DNA of 64,000 nucleotides from Ophioderma brevispina (taxonomy: Eukaryota; Echinodermata; Ophiuroidea; Amphilepidida; Ophiodermatidae), in contig JAMKCH010051327.1 in NCBI GenBank assembly GCA_023653785.1, forward strand, positions 84,831-148,830. Direction: 5' to 3'. The notes under the pieces were generated by a model. The model worked only from the letters and a program-made list of their open reading frames with translations. It was not told the DNA's origin and ran no database searches. Shown piece after piece: positions 10,940 to 21,967 of this stretch. Each line of letters begins with the position of its first letter. Position 1 is the first letter of the stretch. The position numbers were made by a program, and so were the translations under genes.

Positions 10940-11475
10940 TATAGAGTAGGTTTAATTGTACTGAAATCTATACCAACATTTTGGCCATATCCTATGGATT
11001 AAAAAAGGTATAGTTTGCCCTATCTGTGGGTTATAGTTAAATAGCTATAGGGCAATAAAGGTTTAAGGTCATACTTGAGTAACATTTTCAGAATGCTCCG
11101 ATTCTTTTCAAAATGATCCCAAATTTTTCATATAACATTCCCAAAGGACCAGAAAATATAATACTTGCACTCACTTCACCATTTGGTCAAGCAATTAGAG
11201 GTCAAAATGTAACAACGGTCAACACATCCTATGGGGTCATTAATACTTACCATCTAATTTACATGGTAAAATGTCAAATGCAGAGCAAATATGCATTTTC
11301 TGTTGTAGGATATGACCATACAAACAGTTTGAGCCATCGGCAAAATCGGAGCACTCTAAGAGGATTACCCCAGGATGACCTTGAACCGTTATGAGCCTAT
11401 AATCCTGAAAATAATGACCGTAGATATGGCAAACTTAATCCTCATGATCAGATAAATAAGCTGGTGCAGGTTTCA
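10940..11475. mobile_element. Foldback element, family shared with 52.9-53.7 kb
   Basis: The left arm (about 10940-11110) contains 'aaaaaaggtatagtttgcc', 'ctatagggcaataa', 'aaggtcatacttgagtaa' and 'gaatgctccgatt'. The right arm (about 11320-11470) carries the inverse of the same series: 'cggagcactctaag', 'ccaggatgaccttgaacc', 'gagcctataatcc' and 'ggcaaacttaatcct'. The same ordered words recur in the arms of the element at 52915-53725. The 93-codon open frame 11113-11394 spans the loop and is probably not a gene. Confidence 0.65.
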
Positions 11476-11629
11476 AAACAAATAGACCTCTTTTACTTTT
11501 TGCTGCTTTTCCCATGATTCTCTCTGGTAGCTATAAAACACAGTCGTTTCCAAATTGGCTTGCTTTTCGTCGCTAGGACTATCAGAGATAACCATTGGAA
11601 ACGGAGTTCTTAAAAGATCTTGAAAGTGT

Positions 11630-11750
11630 TATACTCCATTTCACTACCTTCGAGATTGGAAGGTCGCCCCAGTAAACCACGCACGCTGGCTTGAAATAAA
11701 GATTGACTGATTGATTGATTGACTGATTGATTGATTGATTGAAGCGACGG
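11630..11750 (+). repeat. Probable LINE 3' end with TGAT microsatellite
   Basis: 'ggcttgaaataaagattgactgattgattgattg...' at 11688-11744 is a short tandem run of TGAT/TGAC following 'aataaag'. Such tails terminate some CR1/L2-like retrotransposons. No reverse-transcriptase frame is visible upstream, so only the tail is called. Confidence 0.4.
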
Positions 11751-13005
11751 CGTTTTTACACGCGCGAACAAAGACGGCATATCTTGACGCGTGCGTAAAA
11801 GCTGCGTCAAGGTTATGACATCACTGCACGGAGGTAGAGAAGTGGATTATAGACAGAAAGGGAATTGGCCATGTCTATTGGTCAATTGGTAACGCATACC
11901 AAGTTTTATCTTCTGTGAAGCTCTCGTTTTAGTGTAGAACTTGTTTGTAATATCGAGTTTTGTAAATATATGTAGTTCAAATATAATTGTGTAAATTTCC
12001 AATAAACTGAATACGTGTCGTCACACCAAACCTTTGAGTTCACCGTTTCTCTTATTGAGTAATGCTTGGGCTGTGTTCCCTGAACACCAAATTCCTATTC
12101 TTCTCGGGACACGGTTCCAGCCTTACGTTTATTTTATATATAGAATAGGTTTTCCCGGTCAAATTCGTACTTATTTCATTCAATAAGTATTATGGTATTT
12201 CAATTTCGTGATGAATTTGATTGCATAGCCATACACCGGTATCAATTTAATACAAAATACAAACAGTTTCATTTTCAGCCATTCAATTTCATTTCTGTGC
12301 AATTAAATTCGTTTTGGTTCAATCAAATTAGTTTTTATCCAAACAATTGTCTAATAAATGCAAGGAATTTGATAAAATGACATACAAAATCACCATGTTT
12401 GTCGTCACGTAGCAACGTAAGTCTACTTGTGTTTTCAGTTTCGTTTATGTTCATTCAATTTACATTGTATGGCATTCTATTTGATAAATGAACAATCTTT
12501 CAAAACCATGTAAGTGTAATAAATCTTGAAATAATTTCTATACTGTAGAATAATTATTTTCGGAAATTAAACGATAACCAGTAAGTAACTGAAGTCAGTA
12601 TCGTTCGCTTCTTCGCGATTTATACGATTTAATCCATAATATAGTTTTTTCTCTTTCTTTTTTCCCTTATACCTCTTTATATATATTTCCCCCCTTTCTT
12701 GTTTGTTAACTTTGTTTATCTACTTTTTTTTTGTTGTTATTTTTGTTTTCTTTTTCTTAGGATTATCAAAATGTTGTTGCAGATTTAACATAAGAAATAG
12801 ACCCTACCATGTTCACATATTATCGCATTGTATATAATTTGGGAATGAAATATTCAAGGACTTCTCCCTTGTCGATAGTCCTGCCGAAAACAGTCTGTAT
12901 ACATACCATAGGCCTACATAACCATTACGCAGTAACAACTATGTTTAGGAATAAATACTTCCCTGCACACTAACTTTGCAACACACCATTTTAAAATTTC
13001 AAAGC
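11751..13005. other. AT-rich DNA without a recognised gene
   Basis: An 'aataaa' poly(A)-type signal occurs at about 12000. The tract 12180-12530 is dense in 'aattcg', 'aatttcat' and 'attcaattt' motifs, also seen at 13300-13640, 32080-32400 and 34330-34640. No coding frame with a domain is present. Confidence 0.35.
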
Positions 13006-13008
13006 CTA

Positions 13009-13092
13009 AACGCGCGCGCGCACATACACACACACTCACACACACACCACACCCTGGCGCGCGCGCGCGCGAGCACATACACACACAATACC
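13009..13092. repeat. (CG)n/(CA)n microsatellite
   Basis: Two CGCGCG runs at 13011-13020 and about 13058-13070 are embedded in CA-dinucleotide repeats. The minus-strand open frames over it are low-complexity artefacts. Alternating purine-pyrimidine tracts of this kind can adopt Z-DNA. Confidence 0.85.
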
Positions 13093-15410
13093 ACACCACA
13101 TTTTTTAAAAACGTTGACATTTTTACAGTGATGTGAGGTATACGTGTGTACTACATTTGCAGTATATATTATCTTTTCTTGAAATGTTAACTCTTTGTGG
13201 TTTTTCAAGATTGAGTCCACACCATTTATTACTTATCTGAAGTCCAATTCCAAGAAATTTACATATTGCTGACGATCTATAGGAGGCCGTTACAATCTCA
13301 TTCAACGACCCAAATTGCCGTTCTTAAAAGATGCAGCTGTTGTACATTGAACGAACGAAAACGAATTCATTTGCACAGCAACCAACCTAACATGTCACGC
13401 TTCTTTTTGAATACCTTTTCTCTCCCTAATTCATACAATTTCTATGTAATGTTGTTTAACTTTCGGGAACTTGGACGACCTATTAGGCGATTGAATATGC
13501 TTTAATTATATTTCATTTTAATTGCTTGAACGATTTGCGAATTGGGATTGGTTATATCAATTTGCACTATACATTTTAGAGTGGCGTTCAATTCGCGCGA
13601 AATCGAATAACCCAAAGTTAATTCGAATGAAATTTACTATTAAAATTGACCGGGAAACCTATATTCTATATAATCAGTTTGAGTCAATAAAAACCCTACA
13701 GTCAGGAAAGATTTTTTCTTCAATGTTACTTTATTTTTTGCTTGAATGTTTGCTCTGGTTGTTTACAGGAATAACCCCTATCCAGAAGATTTTTATTTGG
13801 TTTCTTTTCGGACTTTGGGTTCAAAACTATGCGAATTTTGCGGAAATACCTAAAATAAATGTTTCTGTTGTGGCAGATTTTAGCCCAATTATAATGCGGA
13901 GAACTGACCCCGACGTATACCCTAACATTATATCAAAAGCAATTCACCCATCAATTTCAGATGGTATCGCTTTCTTCTCAACAAAACATATCAGTGCAAT
14001 TCTAAAACGGTCTATGTGTAACATAATTATACACATAACATAACGTACATTTAAGTTATTTTTTGTCCATCCACATACATTGTACAACATAATAGCTATC
14101 ACATAAAATACAATATTGTATGAAATACATAATTAATGATGATGTGGAAGAGTACTGGGAAATAAGCCAAGAGGCCTGTCAAGTCCCAGACTCAGTGTGT
14201 CAATGTTTCAATTTGTCATAAGTTTGATATGAATACTTTTTTATAAGAAGATTTAAAAGATATGGATATTTTTTGATTTTTGAACATGAGTGAGTGGTGT
14301 TATGTTGTTCCACTGTTTTACACCGAGGTAACAAATAGATTTTCACCAATTCATTTTAATATTGGGGTATCAAAGTCTGCTGCATGTCTTGGTGCATGTA
14401 TGATTTTTAGCTCATGTAACCATGTTTGGTAAATGTGTTTGGCAACAGGTTATTACAGTATTTGAAACATAAATGTCAAAATTAGATACACAAGTATCTA
14501 CAATTTAAGTTGATTATTGATTTAAAGCGCGGATTATAGAAGAACTTCTATATTCATCTGATACTGACTGCTCTTAATTGCACGTTTTTGTATGTATGAG
14601 ATTTCCCTTTTCAACATTGCAGTGCAAAAATATCTCATCAAATAACATACCATTGTTTTCAATCATAAAGTTCATTATTTGAATAATCCCTCCATATCAA
14701 TTGTGTCCAAGTTCATGCACCAGTAAGAAACTGCTCAGTGCGAGACTTGTTGTTTTACATCATCTAAGGCAATATTTTGCACAAATACAGTATACCTCAG
14801 CGTCCTTTACTTGCGATAAGAACTAAAGCTGAAGTATTCTGTACAATAAATTGGAATTAAACTTAAAAATTAAATATCGCACTTTTTTCAAGCGGAATAC
14901 AAAACCTTCTTTGGTTTCACTTTGGCTCCCACGGTTAGTTGTAGGTTACAACCATGAACTCTTGCTGAACCAAAAGTAAACTGTGTCTTACACCAGCTAT
15001 TTGACCTTCTATTTGTGAAATTTAACATTTTTACGCAGCCATTTTCTTTTGTTAATCTACGGGTATTATTTTATAATCCTTCAATTACTTCCCCACCTTC
15101 TATTTGATTTAAACAATACTTTGGGTTAAGTGTTTTTACTCAAACCGCACTGATGAACACCATGTTACTCTATGTTAAACGATGCATCTTTGTTTGGCTC
15201 AAACTCAAAATCGGCCACTCCACAGATTTTTTACGTTCTCTCAACACAAGAGGCTACTTCTTACGCTAAAGTCAAATGGACAACAACATAAACGTTTCTG
15301 AAAGCCTGTTTATCTTCTTTAAAAACAAAAGCAAACATTGAGCAAAAATAATTCTTAAATATTTTAATTATTTTTTATCTGAATGTAGGGTTTTTATAAT
15401 TGACTCACAC
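13093..15410. other. AT-rich DNA, no supported gene
   Basis: The longest frame, 13522-14043, starts at TTG. Its first ATG gives about 139 residues with one hydrophobic stretch and no recognised domain, and the composition is that of the surrounding AT-rich DNA. Splice sites or a promoter could not be tied to it. I see no other gene in this 2.3 kb. Confidence 0.4.
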
Positions 15411-15412
15411 TG

Positions 15413-15513
15413 TATATATATATATAACATATATCTAGATATATATATAGATATTAGAGATATCTATATATATAGATAGAGATATATATATATATATAGA
15501 TATATTATATATA
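15413..15513. repeat. TA/TAGA microsatellite with palindromes
   Basis: About 100 bp of 'atatat' interspersed with 'agata' and 'ctagat', e.g. 'atatctagatatat' and 'gatatctatatatatag'. Self-complementary throughout. Confidence 0.85.
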
Positions 15514-15649
15514 ATTAAATGTGGGGAATGGATTCAGGGGAGATGCACAAAGATGGAAGAGAGTGACCCATAGTTTGGCAAGAGATTTGGTGTGTGGAAG
15601 ATGCAAGAAGGGAGTTGAGGGACCGTGGGGAGGAGGTGGAAACGGTTGT

Positions 15650-16370
15650 TGTGACGACGGTGGGGGGGGAACAGTGAGAGGAGTTCACATACCCAGGTGA
15701 CAGGATTAGTGGGGTGGGTGGGGATGTGAGGCGGCTTGACAGCCAGGTAGTAAGGTTATGGGGGGTGATAGTTTCGAGAGTGTGGCGAGAGTTGTTACTT
15801 GGCAGAAGATTTCCTTTGAAGCTGAAAGGGATGTTTTGTCCAGGAGTGTGGTGTGAGATCAGTGATGATGTAGTTGGGAGTGAGAGAGGACATGGTGCGC
15901 TTAGTGATAAATGGGAATGGGAGGAGGTGTTGAGTGATGTGTGCAGTAGACTATGAGTCGTGCAATGGTGAGAGCGAATGGGTGGTGTGAAATGTATTGT
16001 GATAGGAAGAAGACTGAGGATTTGATGCAGATGTTGGGTTGGGAGAGGCGGCCTTGACCGATGTGTGCGAGGGCGAGATGGGGAGTAGCTGTATGGGCAC
16101 GTCTGAGGAAGGATGAGAGCTGTTTTTTTAAAAGGGGGCTTTTGAGTTTGAGGTGGGTGGTGGTTGCGGAAGAGGGCCGACCAAAGAGGACATGGCGGAA
16201 GCAAGTGGAGGAGGAGGAGAGTAGTAGTAAGGGTTGGGTTGAGGGTGGGGGAGCGTTGAAATCGGAGCGAAATGGAAGGACCCCCCCCCGGGCAAGCCTC
16301 CCAAGGCGATTGCGTACGAATGTAGTGAATCTGGCCCCACCGGGTGTTTTAGCTGGGACAAAAACCGGAT
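15650..16370 (+). pseudogene. LINE reverse-transcriptase C-terminal region, decayed
   Basis: Plus-strand frames contain 'RFPLKLKG' (15806-15830) and, after several frame changes, 'GRPKRTWRKQVEEE' (about 16174-16215). The order matches the end of ORF2 of CR1/RTE-like non-LTR retrotransposons, where an F.LKL.G.vY block precedes a cysteine/tryptophan region and a GRP.kTW...v..D tail. Stops and frameshifts throughout show it is dead. The base composition is strongly purine-rich on this strand, which opens a long antisense frame (15515-16204 minus) that encodes only Ser/Thr/Pro/His-rich low complexity. A C9 run lies at 16281-16289. Confidence 0.65.
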
Positions 16371-16393
16371 TTAAAACTTTGGTTTTTATACTA

Positions 16394-16395
<2 letters not shown>

Positions 16396-16435
<40 letters not shown>

Positions 16436-16495
16436 TAGATAATATAATATTATATTATATATATATATAGATATATATATAATATTATCCCTATA
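16396..16495. repeat. (TA)n microsatellite
   Basis: A run of about 36 bases of alternating TA at 16396-16430 is followed by 'tattatatt'-type imperfect repeats to about 16490. It lies just after the LINE fragment. Confidence 0.9.
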
Positions 16496-16924
16496 CGTAC
16501 ATAACTCCGTACTAGGAAATTTTCCACGGTGGGTGGACCTGACGTATTGAGATTTCGGAGTGTCAATTTTGGTATCCGTATTAGTCGTTCCTCCTCTAAT
16601 GTCCACCGGCCACTTCCAGGTGAAGCCAAGAGGAAAATTTTTGAATGATAAGTGACATTTCACCCCCTGGTTCGATTAGTAGATCTAGGGGGATTTTCAG
16701 CTGACCCATTGAAGTGGTCGCTAACTGGAAAAATCTCGAGCCGTGACCCAGCTACGTGATCTTTTCACCGAGAGTATGGGTGTCATAATCCAGAGCGATT
16801 ACCAAGGAAGCGGTCGCTCTGGAGCTAGAAATTCTGATCAAGTCGGGACACGGCCCAGCGAAACTTTCAGCGGAACCTCGGGTGGTGACCCGTGGAACCT
16901 CAGGTGGTACAAGAGCATTGGGGC
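16496..16924. other. Unassigned DNA
   Basis: GC content is higher than in neighbouring DNA. The 63-codon frame at 16743-16934 has no recognised domain. No repeat family was identified. Confidence 0.3.
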
Positions 16925-17275
16925 GCATGCCTGAGAAGCCGCATGTTGCTTTACAGTAATGTTCGGCCTACTTCATGATCTGGTCCTAACCCCCGACCTT
17001 TGCCGGTCGCAAAACCTGAACTTGCCTTGGCAAATGACCCTTCATTTGGCGGGTAACTAAGGGCGGTCCCGCACGCCTCTGAAGGGCGCGTGCTGTTTTA
17101 CCCTGATGTTGGGCCTATGGCATGAATCGGTCCCAACTCCTGACCTTTACTCGGTCGCAACCCCAGACCTGGAGACAGGCCAAACTGACCCTTCATCTTG
17201 ACGGTACACTAAGGGGCGGCTTCCGCACACATGTTTAAGGCGGCGTGCAGTTTTACCCGTAATGGTCGCCTACAG
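16925..17275. repeat. Tandem repeat, about 150-bp unit, just over two copies
   Basis: Ordered words recur at about 150-160 bp spacing. 'cgcatgttgctttacagtaatgtt' corresponds to 'gcgtgctgttttaccctgatgtt' and 'gcgtgcagttttacccgtaatg'. 'ggtcctaacccccgaccttt' corresponds to 'ggtcccaactcctgaccttt'. 'tgacccttcatttggcgg' corresponds to 'tgacccttcatcttgacgg'. The third copy is truncated near 17275. GC-rich for this window. No coding frame. Confidence 0.75.
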
Positions 17276-17519
17276 TCTATTAATTAACCCTTTTGCTAAT
17301 TTAAAAGGGGATTGTTTGTTTTTAATTTGTTCTGACAATGTAATGTTGGGGGAAAATTGGAGGGCAAGGGAAATGTGTCTTTCTTTGAATTAAGGTTTAA
17401 ACATCTGTTATCACAGACATTTTCTGGTAAGATTTATTTGGTGTTGTGGTATAGTATTTCGGCTTCACTTCTGTGGGTCAGCAGTAGCCTCCAGGCTGCA
17501 AGTCCTGTATGGTAGCAGC

Positions 17520-18025
17520 CGGGGGGAGGTACTCAGTGGATAAAGGGTAGGCATATGTTGCCGCCAATATGGGTCACATTTTCACCCCTTAATAAGACAA
17601 TGGGTCGTTTTTCTCACCTGATACTATATTGAGGGGTCATTTTGATGTCGCCACTATTAAATGGGCCCATTTGGTCACAATTTACTATTGAAATGGGTCA
17701 ATTTTTTGATTTTCGTTTAAAAATCACTGAAAAATGGTTGTGATTTTCAGATTTTCGGAAAAGTTACTATAAAAAATGGGCCGCCGATTCCGCCGCCCGC
17801 GGCCGACCGATCGAAGTTTGCTAAGTATTACTATAAAATGGTGTGAAATTCAAAGCCACCATAGTAAATGGGTTCGAAAATTTTGGAACTCACTACTAAA
17901 ATGGGTTATTTTTGTACCAATTTGGTCAATATAAACTGGGTTAATTTCTTACCCGGAGGGGCCGGGACGCAAACCTCCTGTACCCAATTTGGGTCGAGTA
18001 ACCACCCCGTGGTTGCGAGTAGTTT
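17520..18025. repeat. Dispersed repeat with 'actattaaatgggtc' sub-repeats
   Basis: It begins 'gggggaggtactcagtgg' and contains at least eight degenerate units resembling 'tactattgaaatgggtcaa', with a middle 'gccgccgattccgccgcc' block. It ends in 'gggtcgagtaaccacccc', roughly inverse to the start. I know repeats of this style from marine invertebrate genomes but cannot name the family. Confidence 0.55.
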
Positions 18026-18379
18026 GTATTTGGAGCTGTTTGTTAAACCAACGCACCACGGCAGCAGGGGAGGTGGGAACCGATAGCTATCCTTGAGAGG
18101 ATAGGGCCCGGCCATTCAGTTCCTTGCCTGGTACAGGATCCAACTACCGGTCGGATGAAGGTCTCCCATGTGTGGGGTTTTTATTGGCCAGGTTCCATCG
18201 GTAGATGTAGGCTGGACTCTGTGTGGTAACAGCATGACGCGATGCTGGGTGACGGAGACCGTTCGCCCTTGTGGTTAGCAGTAGCTAGCTGAGGGAATTG
18301 ATGTTAAAAGTGTTGATGTAGTTGACTTGTAGACAGGCCGGCCGGCAGAAGGGTAGGGCAGATAAGGACAAACAACTGT

Positions 18380-18609
18380 CTAACATTGCCAATGGCATTG
18401 CCATCAGGCAAGACTCTCCTGGGGATGACCACGCGAGGTTGCTCCCTTCTTGGCAGGATAGCCTTGCCCGATGGACTGGATGCTACCGGTGAAGTTGAAG
18501 TTGTGTAACATTGCCATGGCATGCCATCAGGCAAGACTATCCTGGGGATGACAACGCGAGGTTGCTCCCTTCTTGGCAGGATAGCCTTGCCCGATGGACT
18601 GGATGCTAC
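18380..18609. repeat. Tandem duplication, about 125-bp unit
   Basis: The block running from 'aacattgccaatggcatt' through 'ccatcaggcaagactctcc' and 'gcgaggttgctcccttct' to 'cgatggactggatgctac' (18380-18487) is repeated almost perfectly at 18507-18609. Both lie 3' of the minus-strand frame described next. Confidence 0.8.
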
Positions 18610-18911
18610 AGGGCCCTTTCCCCCGTCTCCTTTGGCCTTCTTGGCTTCGGCTTAGGCAAAGCAGGTCGGGTGAAGAGCGCCGGCTCCGCTGAAGTTGATG
18701 CGCCGGGGTTTGTCCTATACCGCCTCATATCGCGCAGCATTGCTTGGCGCGGTCGGCTGTCATGGCTGCTGCCGCTACTCTCCCCGATATCCACCCGCGG
18801 CTTCTTCGTCTTCTTCTTCTTAGCTTTTTTCTCCTCTACCCCCTCTCTCTTCCTCCCGAAAACTATCTCGGCCAACTCTTCCTCGGAGGTTGTAATTTCG
18901 ATTGCGTCCAT
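18606..18911 (-). CDS. Small charged protein of unknown function
   Basis: A 101-codon frame opens at the ATG 18909-18911 on the minus strand. The product starts acidic ('ITTSEEELAEIVFGRKREG'), then has a Lys-rich stretch ('EEKKAKKKKTKKPR') and a Ser/Arg/Pro-rich tail. It has no membrane segment and no recognised domain. A basic nuclear-localisation-like run is present. What makes it worth listing is the well-placed core promoter directly upstream (see 18914-18952). It might be a gag-like leader of a retroelement or a short host gene. The frame ends in the tandem duplication at 18380-18609, which may have truncated it. Confidence 0.4.
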   Translation of the reverse strand: MDAIEITTSEEELAEIVFGRKREGVEEKKAKKKKTKKPRVDIGESSGSSHDSRPRQAMLRDMRRYRTNPGASTSAEPALFTRPALPKPKPRRPKETGERAL

Positions 18912-18913
18912 TG

Positions 18914-18952
18914 CTAAACTGATACAGATCGCTGGCGATCGCTCCTTTTATA
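18914..18952 (-). promoter_or_regulatory. TATA box plus initiator, minus strand
   Basis: On the minus strand 'TATAAAAGGAG' starts at 18952, and 'TCAGTTT' follows with its A about 32 bases downstream of the first T. That is the standard TATA-to-initiator spacing. The ATG of the 101-codon frame follows only about nine bases after the predicted start, which would give an unusually short leader. Confidence 0.55.
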
Positions 18953-19054
18953 CCCTAGCAGTTTCCCGCCACGAATCATCACGTGCCACGCGTCATGTGC
19001 GTATCACGTGACGTTATCACCTGACAAAAGGTATGCGAAAAAGAAAAAGAACAA

Positions 19055-19160
19055 AAATTGACTTACCTTGAGTGGGACTCGAACCTGGAAATCCGGAATC
19101 CTAGCGGGTTGGTGTAGCGTATGGTCTTCGGTCCACTAGGCCCATCCTGCGTATCTGAAC
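19055..19160 (-). repeat. tRNA-like sequence (SINE head or tRNA pseudogene)
   Basis: On the minus strand 'TGGGCCTAGTGGACC' resembles an A box, and 'GGTTCGAGTCCC' about 45 bases later is a perfect B box. The acceptor ends do not pair, so it is not a convincing tRNA gene. It may be the pol III head of a SINE. Confidence 0.5.
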
Positions 19161-19374
19161 TTACATGAAAACTGAGGTGCAGTTTTATAATTTTATACCT
19201 TGGAATCAAAGTACCTGTCACGTGATGGAACCGGGTCGGTCACATGATGGAAACGGATCTTTTCACCGTCCAAAATTTCTTCCAAAATGACTATTTCCGG
19301 TGAAATTCGCATGCGGCCGGCCTTTCACTACAATCCAATTTTGAAGATTTGACAAAATATCTACATTTGAAAAA

Positions 19375-19585
19375 TGGAAAAGGTTCCGGTTTCGAAAAAT
19401 TGACTAAGTCCACTTTTGAAAAAAAAATGTTTAAGTCCAGAGCGGTCCACTGCCTCGGTCTTTAGCGGGAAATTGGCCCTAGATCCAACAGCCACAGTTA
19501 AGGGTAAAAAAAAGTCCAGAGCGGTCGGCTTCCTTGATCTTTAGCCGGAAATCGCCGCTACATGCGTGTAACTGGTCCGCTCCGA
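19375..19585. repeat. Satellite-like units related to the 54-kb array
   Basis: Two degenerate units carry the ordered words 'aagtccagagcggtcc', 'ttagcgggaaa' and 'gccctagatc'. The same words occur in the two tandem units at 54480-54695. The period here is about 75 bp because the 'gccgggccacggcatg' part is missing. Confidence 0.65.
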
Positions 19586-19724
19586 CCACGTAAACTAATA
19601 AGCCCCCCCCCCTATAGTATACGTGTGTCATTTGTTGGCTTTTTGGCTACAATTGGAATTTTGGGTCTTAAAATGTAGATAATGGTCTCAGGAATCAAAA
19701 TCAAATTGTTACCATTTTTTTATC

Positions 19725-20342
19725 CCTTCCGTTTGGCGGCCATCTTGGATTTCAAAATGGCTGCCATTTTCAACACATTTTGCTCTATATCTGGACTTCT
19801 GAGCAACATAGAATGTTCAAATTGGTGGCAATACCCATGTTTAAGATGTCGAGGAACACAATTATCACATTCAGAAAGTCGTAGATTGTTTCCTTCAGGC
19901 GGACATCTTGAATTTCAAAATGGCCGCAATTTTCAACATATTTTGCTCTTTATCTGTACTTCTGAGCAACATAGAAGGCTCAGTTAGCGACAATACCCAT
20001 GTTTGTGATGTCAAGGAACACAAATATTACATCCGAAAAGTCACAGATTGTTTCCTTCCTGCGGCCATCTTGAATTTCAAAATGGCCGCCATTTTTAATA
20101 TATACTTCGTCCAAAATCTGGACTTCTGAGCAACATAAAAGGCTCCATTTGGTGGCAATACCCATGTTTGTGATGTCAAGGAACGCAATTATTACATTCG
20201 AAAAGTCATAGATTGTTTCCTTCAGGTGGCCATCTTGAATTTTAAAATGGTTGCCATTTTTAATATATACTTCGCCCAATATCTGGACTTCTGAGCAACA
20301 TAAAAGGCTCCATTTGGTGGCAATACCCATGTTTGTGATGTT
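19725..20342. repeat. Tandem array, four units of about 180 bp
   Basis: Each unit carries 'ggcggccatcttg.atttcaaaatgg.cgcca', then 'tctggacttctgagcaac', then 'ggcaatacccatgtttgtgatgtc', then 'gattgtttccttc'. Units start near 19735, 19905, 20060 and 20230. Each contains a small palindrome formed by ggcggccat and atggccgcc. Short open frames across it arise from the periodicity. Confidence 0.85.
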
Positions 20343-21967
20343 ATTGATATTGATGTTGTGGCAGAGTGTCACCGTGAAAGACAAAGGCTTAGGGACCATC
20401 CCCAACAGAAAAGGGTGCTGGAGACCTGGCGAATCCCAGCTACTATTTAGCTAATTTTACCAGCTGAATTTTTAACAACTTAGCACCAGGATTAAAGCCC
20501 CGGATTTGAAGTCATGCTTCCTGCAGATTCAACATTGGTCTCTACCAATTCGGATGATAGGTTGTTCCTAAAGCCTACTGGAAGGTCCAACCCTGATATT
20601 GACAAAAGATGCATGGACAACTTTGTTATAACGTAATGCTGCTTTCATAATCATCACATACAACATCCAGACACAATCAACAAGAGCCAAGAAAAAATAA
20701 CTTGTACATGAAGCACAACTGTATGATATTGATGTCATCTGCACACCGCATTGTGTACAGCAAACATCTACTACAGGAGGATATCCATGGCTATGCACTT
20801 ATTACAGCCTCCGCCTGGAAGAATAAGAAAAATGCAGCTACAGGAGGTGTGGGGTTTCTTTTTTCCCACCAAAGGCTATCAAGTCATGTGCCAGCCTTGT
20901 CAACTGTAATCCTGGGTAATCCTGAAACAACAGTCATTTGCTGCTACCATCCAGATGAAACTGTCTCTCGCTTTTACCATGGACTGTCCACTGCCACCGG
21001 TGCAGTTCCAGCACAGGCGGGTCCAGTAGAGGTAGCTAGAGGTGGGGTGTGCATGAGGGAATTGGTGAAACGGTTTGGCCTTGTTGCCACTGGCAACAAA
21101 ATCCAAAATTAAGCAAGACTAACTGTGGACATACCGTCGCCCAAATGGAGAACTTGTCCAGCTGGACTACATTCTGGTCAGAGAGGGGTGGATTAACAGC
21201 ATTAAGAACTCAAGAGCCTACAATACTTTTGAAGCTGTTAAGCCTGATAATAGAATTGTTTCTTGCAGGAGCAGGATAAGTTACCATCAGAGTAAACCCC
21301 CTCATAGAGATCCCATGAAAACAACTGACTGAAGAAAGGTAGTGAGAGATACAAAGCTCTGTGAGCAGTATACTGTAGCAGTACATAACAGGTTCAATAC
21401 TCATGTTGATGAGCTCGAAGATTATAATGCCAGCAAAGTATATGAAGCCGTCACTTCAGCCAACAAAGAAATTGCACTGGAGATGCTACCTAGAAGAAAG
21501 AAGAAGACTACTAGCTGCCTTTGCCTCAAATGACAAAGTCATAAAAGCCATAGAAAAAACTGAAGTCTGCAGCCAAGAAGCACCATACTAAATCCACCAG
21601 AAGCTCAAAGCAGAACCTTGATGCCGCTATAGGCCAGTCAATCTAGCAAAAATAATAGCTATACCTGGAAAAAATTAGAACAGAAATGATTTTTGTTGGA
21701 AACATCTCTAAGACCCTTCCACATTAACATATTAAAAATAGAAAAAATGGATGCTCGGGAAAAAATGGAAATTTGCATAAAACCAAAATGGCCGCCAGAC
21801 CTATATATTTCAATAATATAGGCACATAGACACTTTTTTAGATATTTTTGGGAAACATCACACAATGACGAGCATTATACAAGTAATCTGTATGAATATA
21901 ATCATATAATGTTTTACAGAGAGGGCCAATTGAAATACAAAATGAGCGCATTTGTTTTAATATCTAC
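20107..21967 (+). repeat. 1.86-kb tandem duplication, copy A
   Basis: From 'cgtccaaaatctgga' at 20107 the sequence runs through two array units, a 'gcagagtgtcaccgtgaaag' segment and a LINE endonuclease fragment to 'tacagagagggcca' near 21917. The same series follows again from 21968. The overall match is high, but with many single-base gaps. Confidence 0.85.
20700..21620 (+). pseudogene. LINE endonuclease fragment, copy A
   Basis: Frames at 20702-21112 and beyond carry 'GNPETTVICCYHP' (about 20920-20958). After frame changes comes a 'VQLDYILVREGWINSI' block (about 21155-21205) and 'DNRIVSCRSR' (about 21250-21278). This is the order of the APE-like endonuclease domain at the start of ORF2 in non-LTR retrotransposons. 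The canonical S-D-H near the end of the domain is here P-D-N, so the catalytic His is lost. The linker to the reverse transcriptase continues to about 21620. No reverse transcriptase follows directly. Confidence 0.75.

Noticed and set aside
13522..14043. 173-codon plus-strand open frame
   Set aside because: It begins at TTG, the first ATG leaves about 139 residues of AT-driven composition, and there is no domain, promoter or splice evidence.
15515..16204. 229-codon minus-strand open frame
   Set aside because: It is the antisense of a purine-rich LINE reverse-transcriptase remnant. The product is Ser/Thr/Pro/His low complexity with no domain.
19682..20454. Open frames of 70-140 codons across the 180-bp array
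   Set aside because: The array period keeps frames open by repetition. The products are repeats of the same peptide with no domain.
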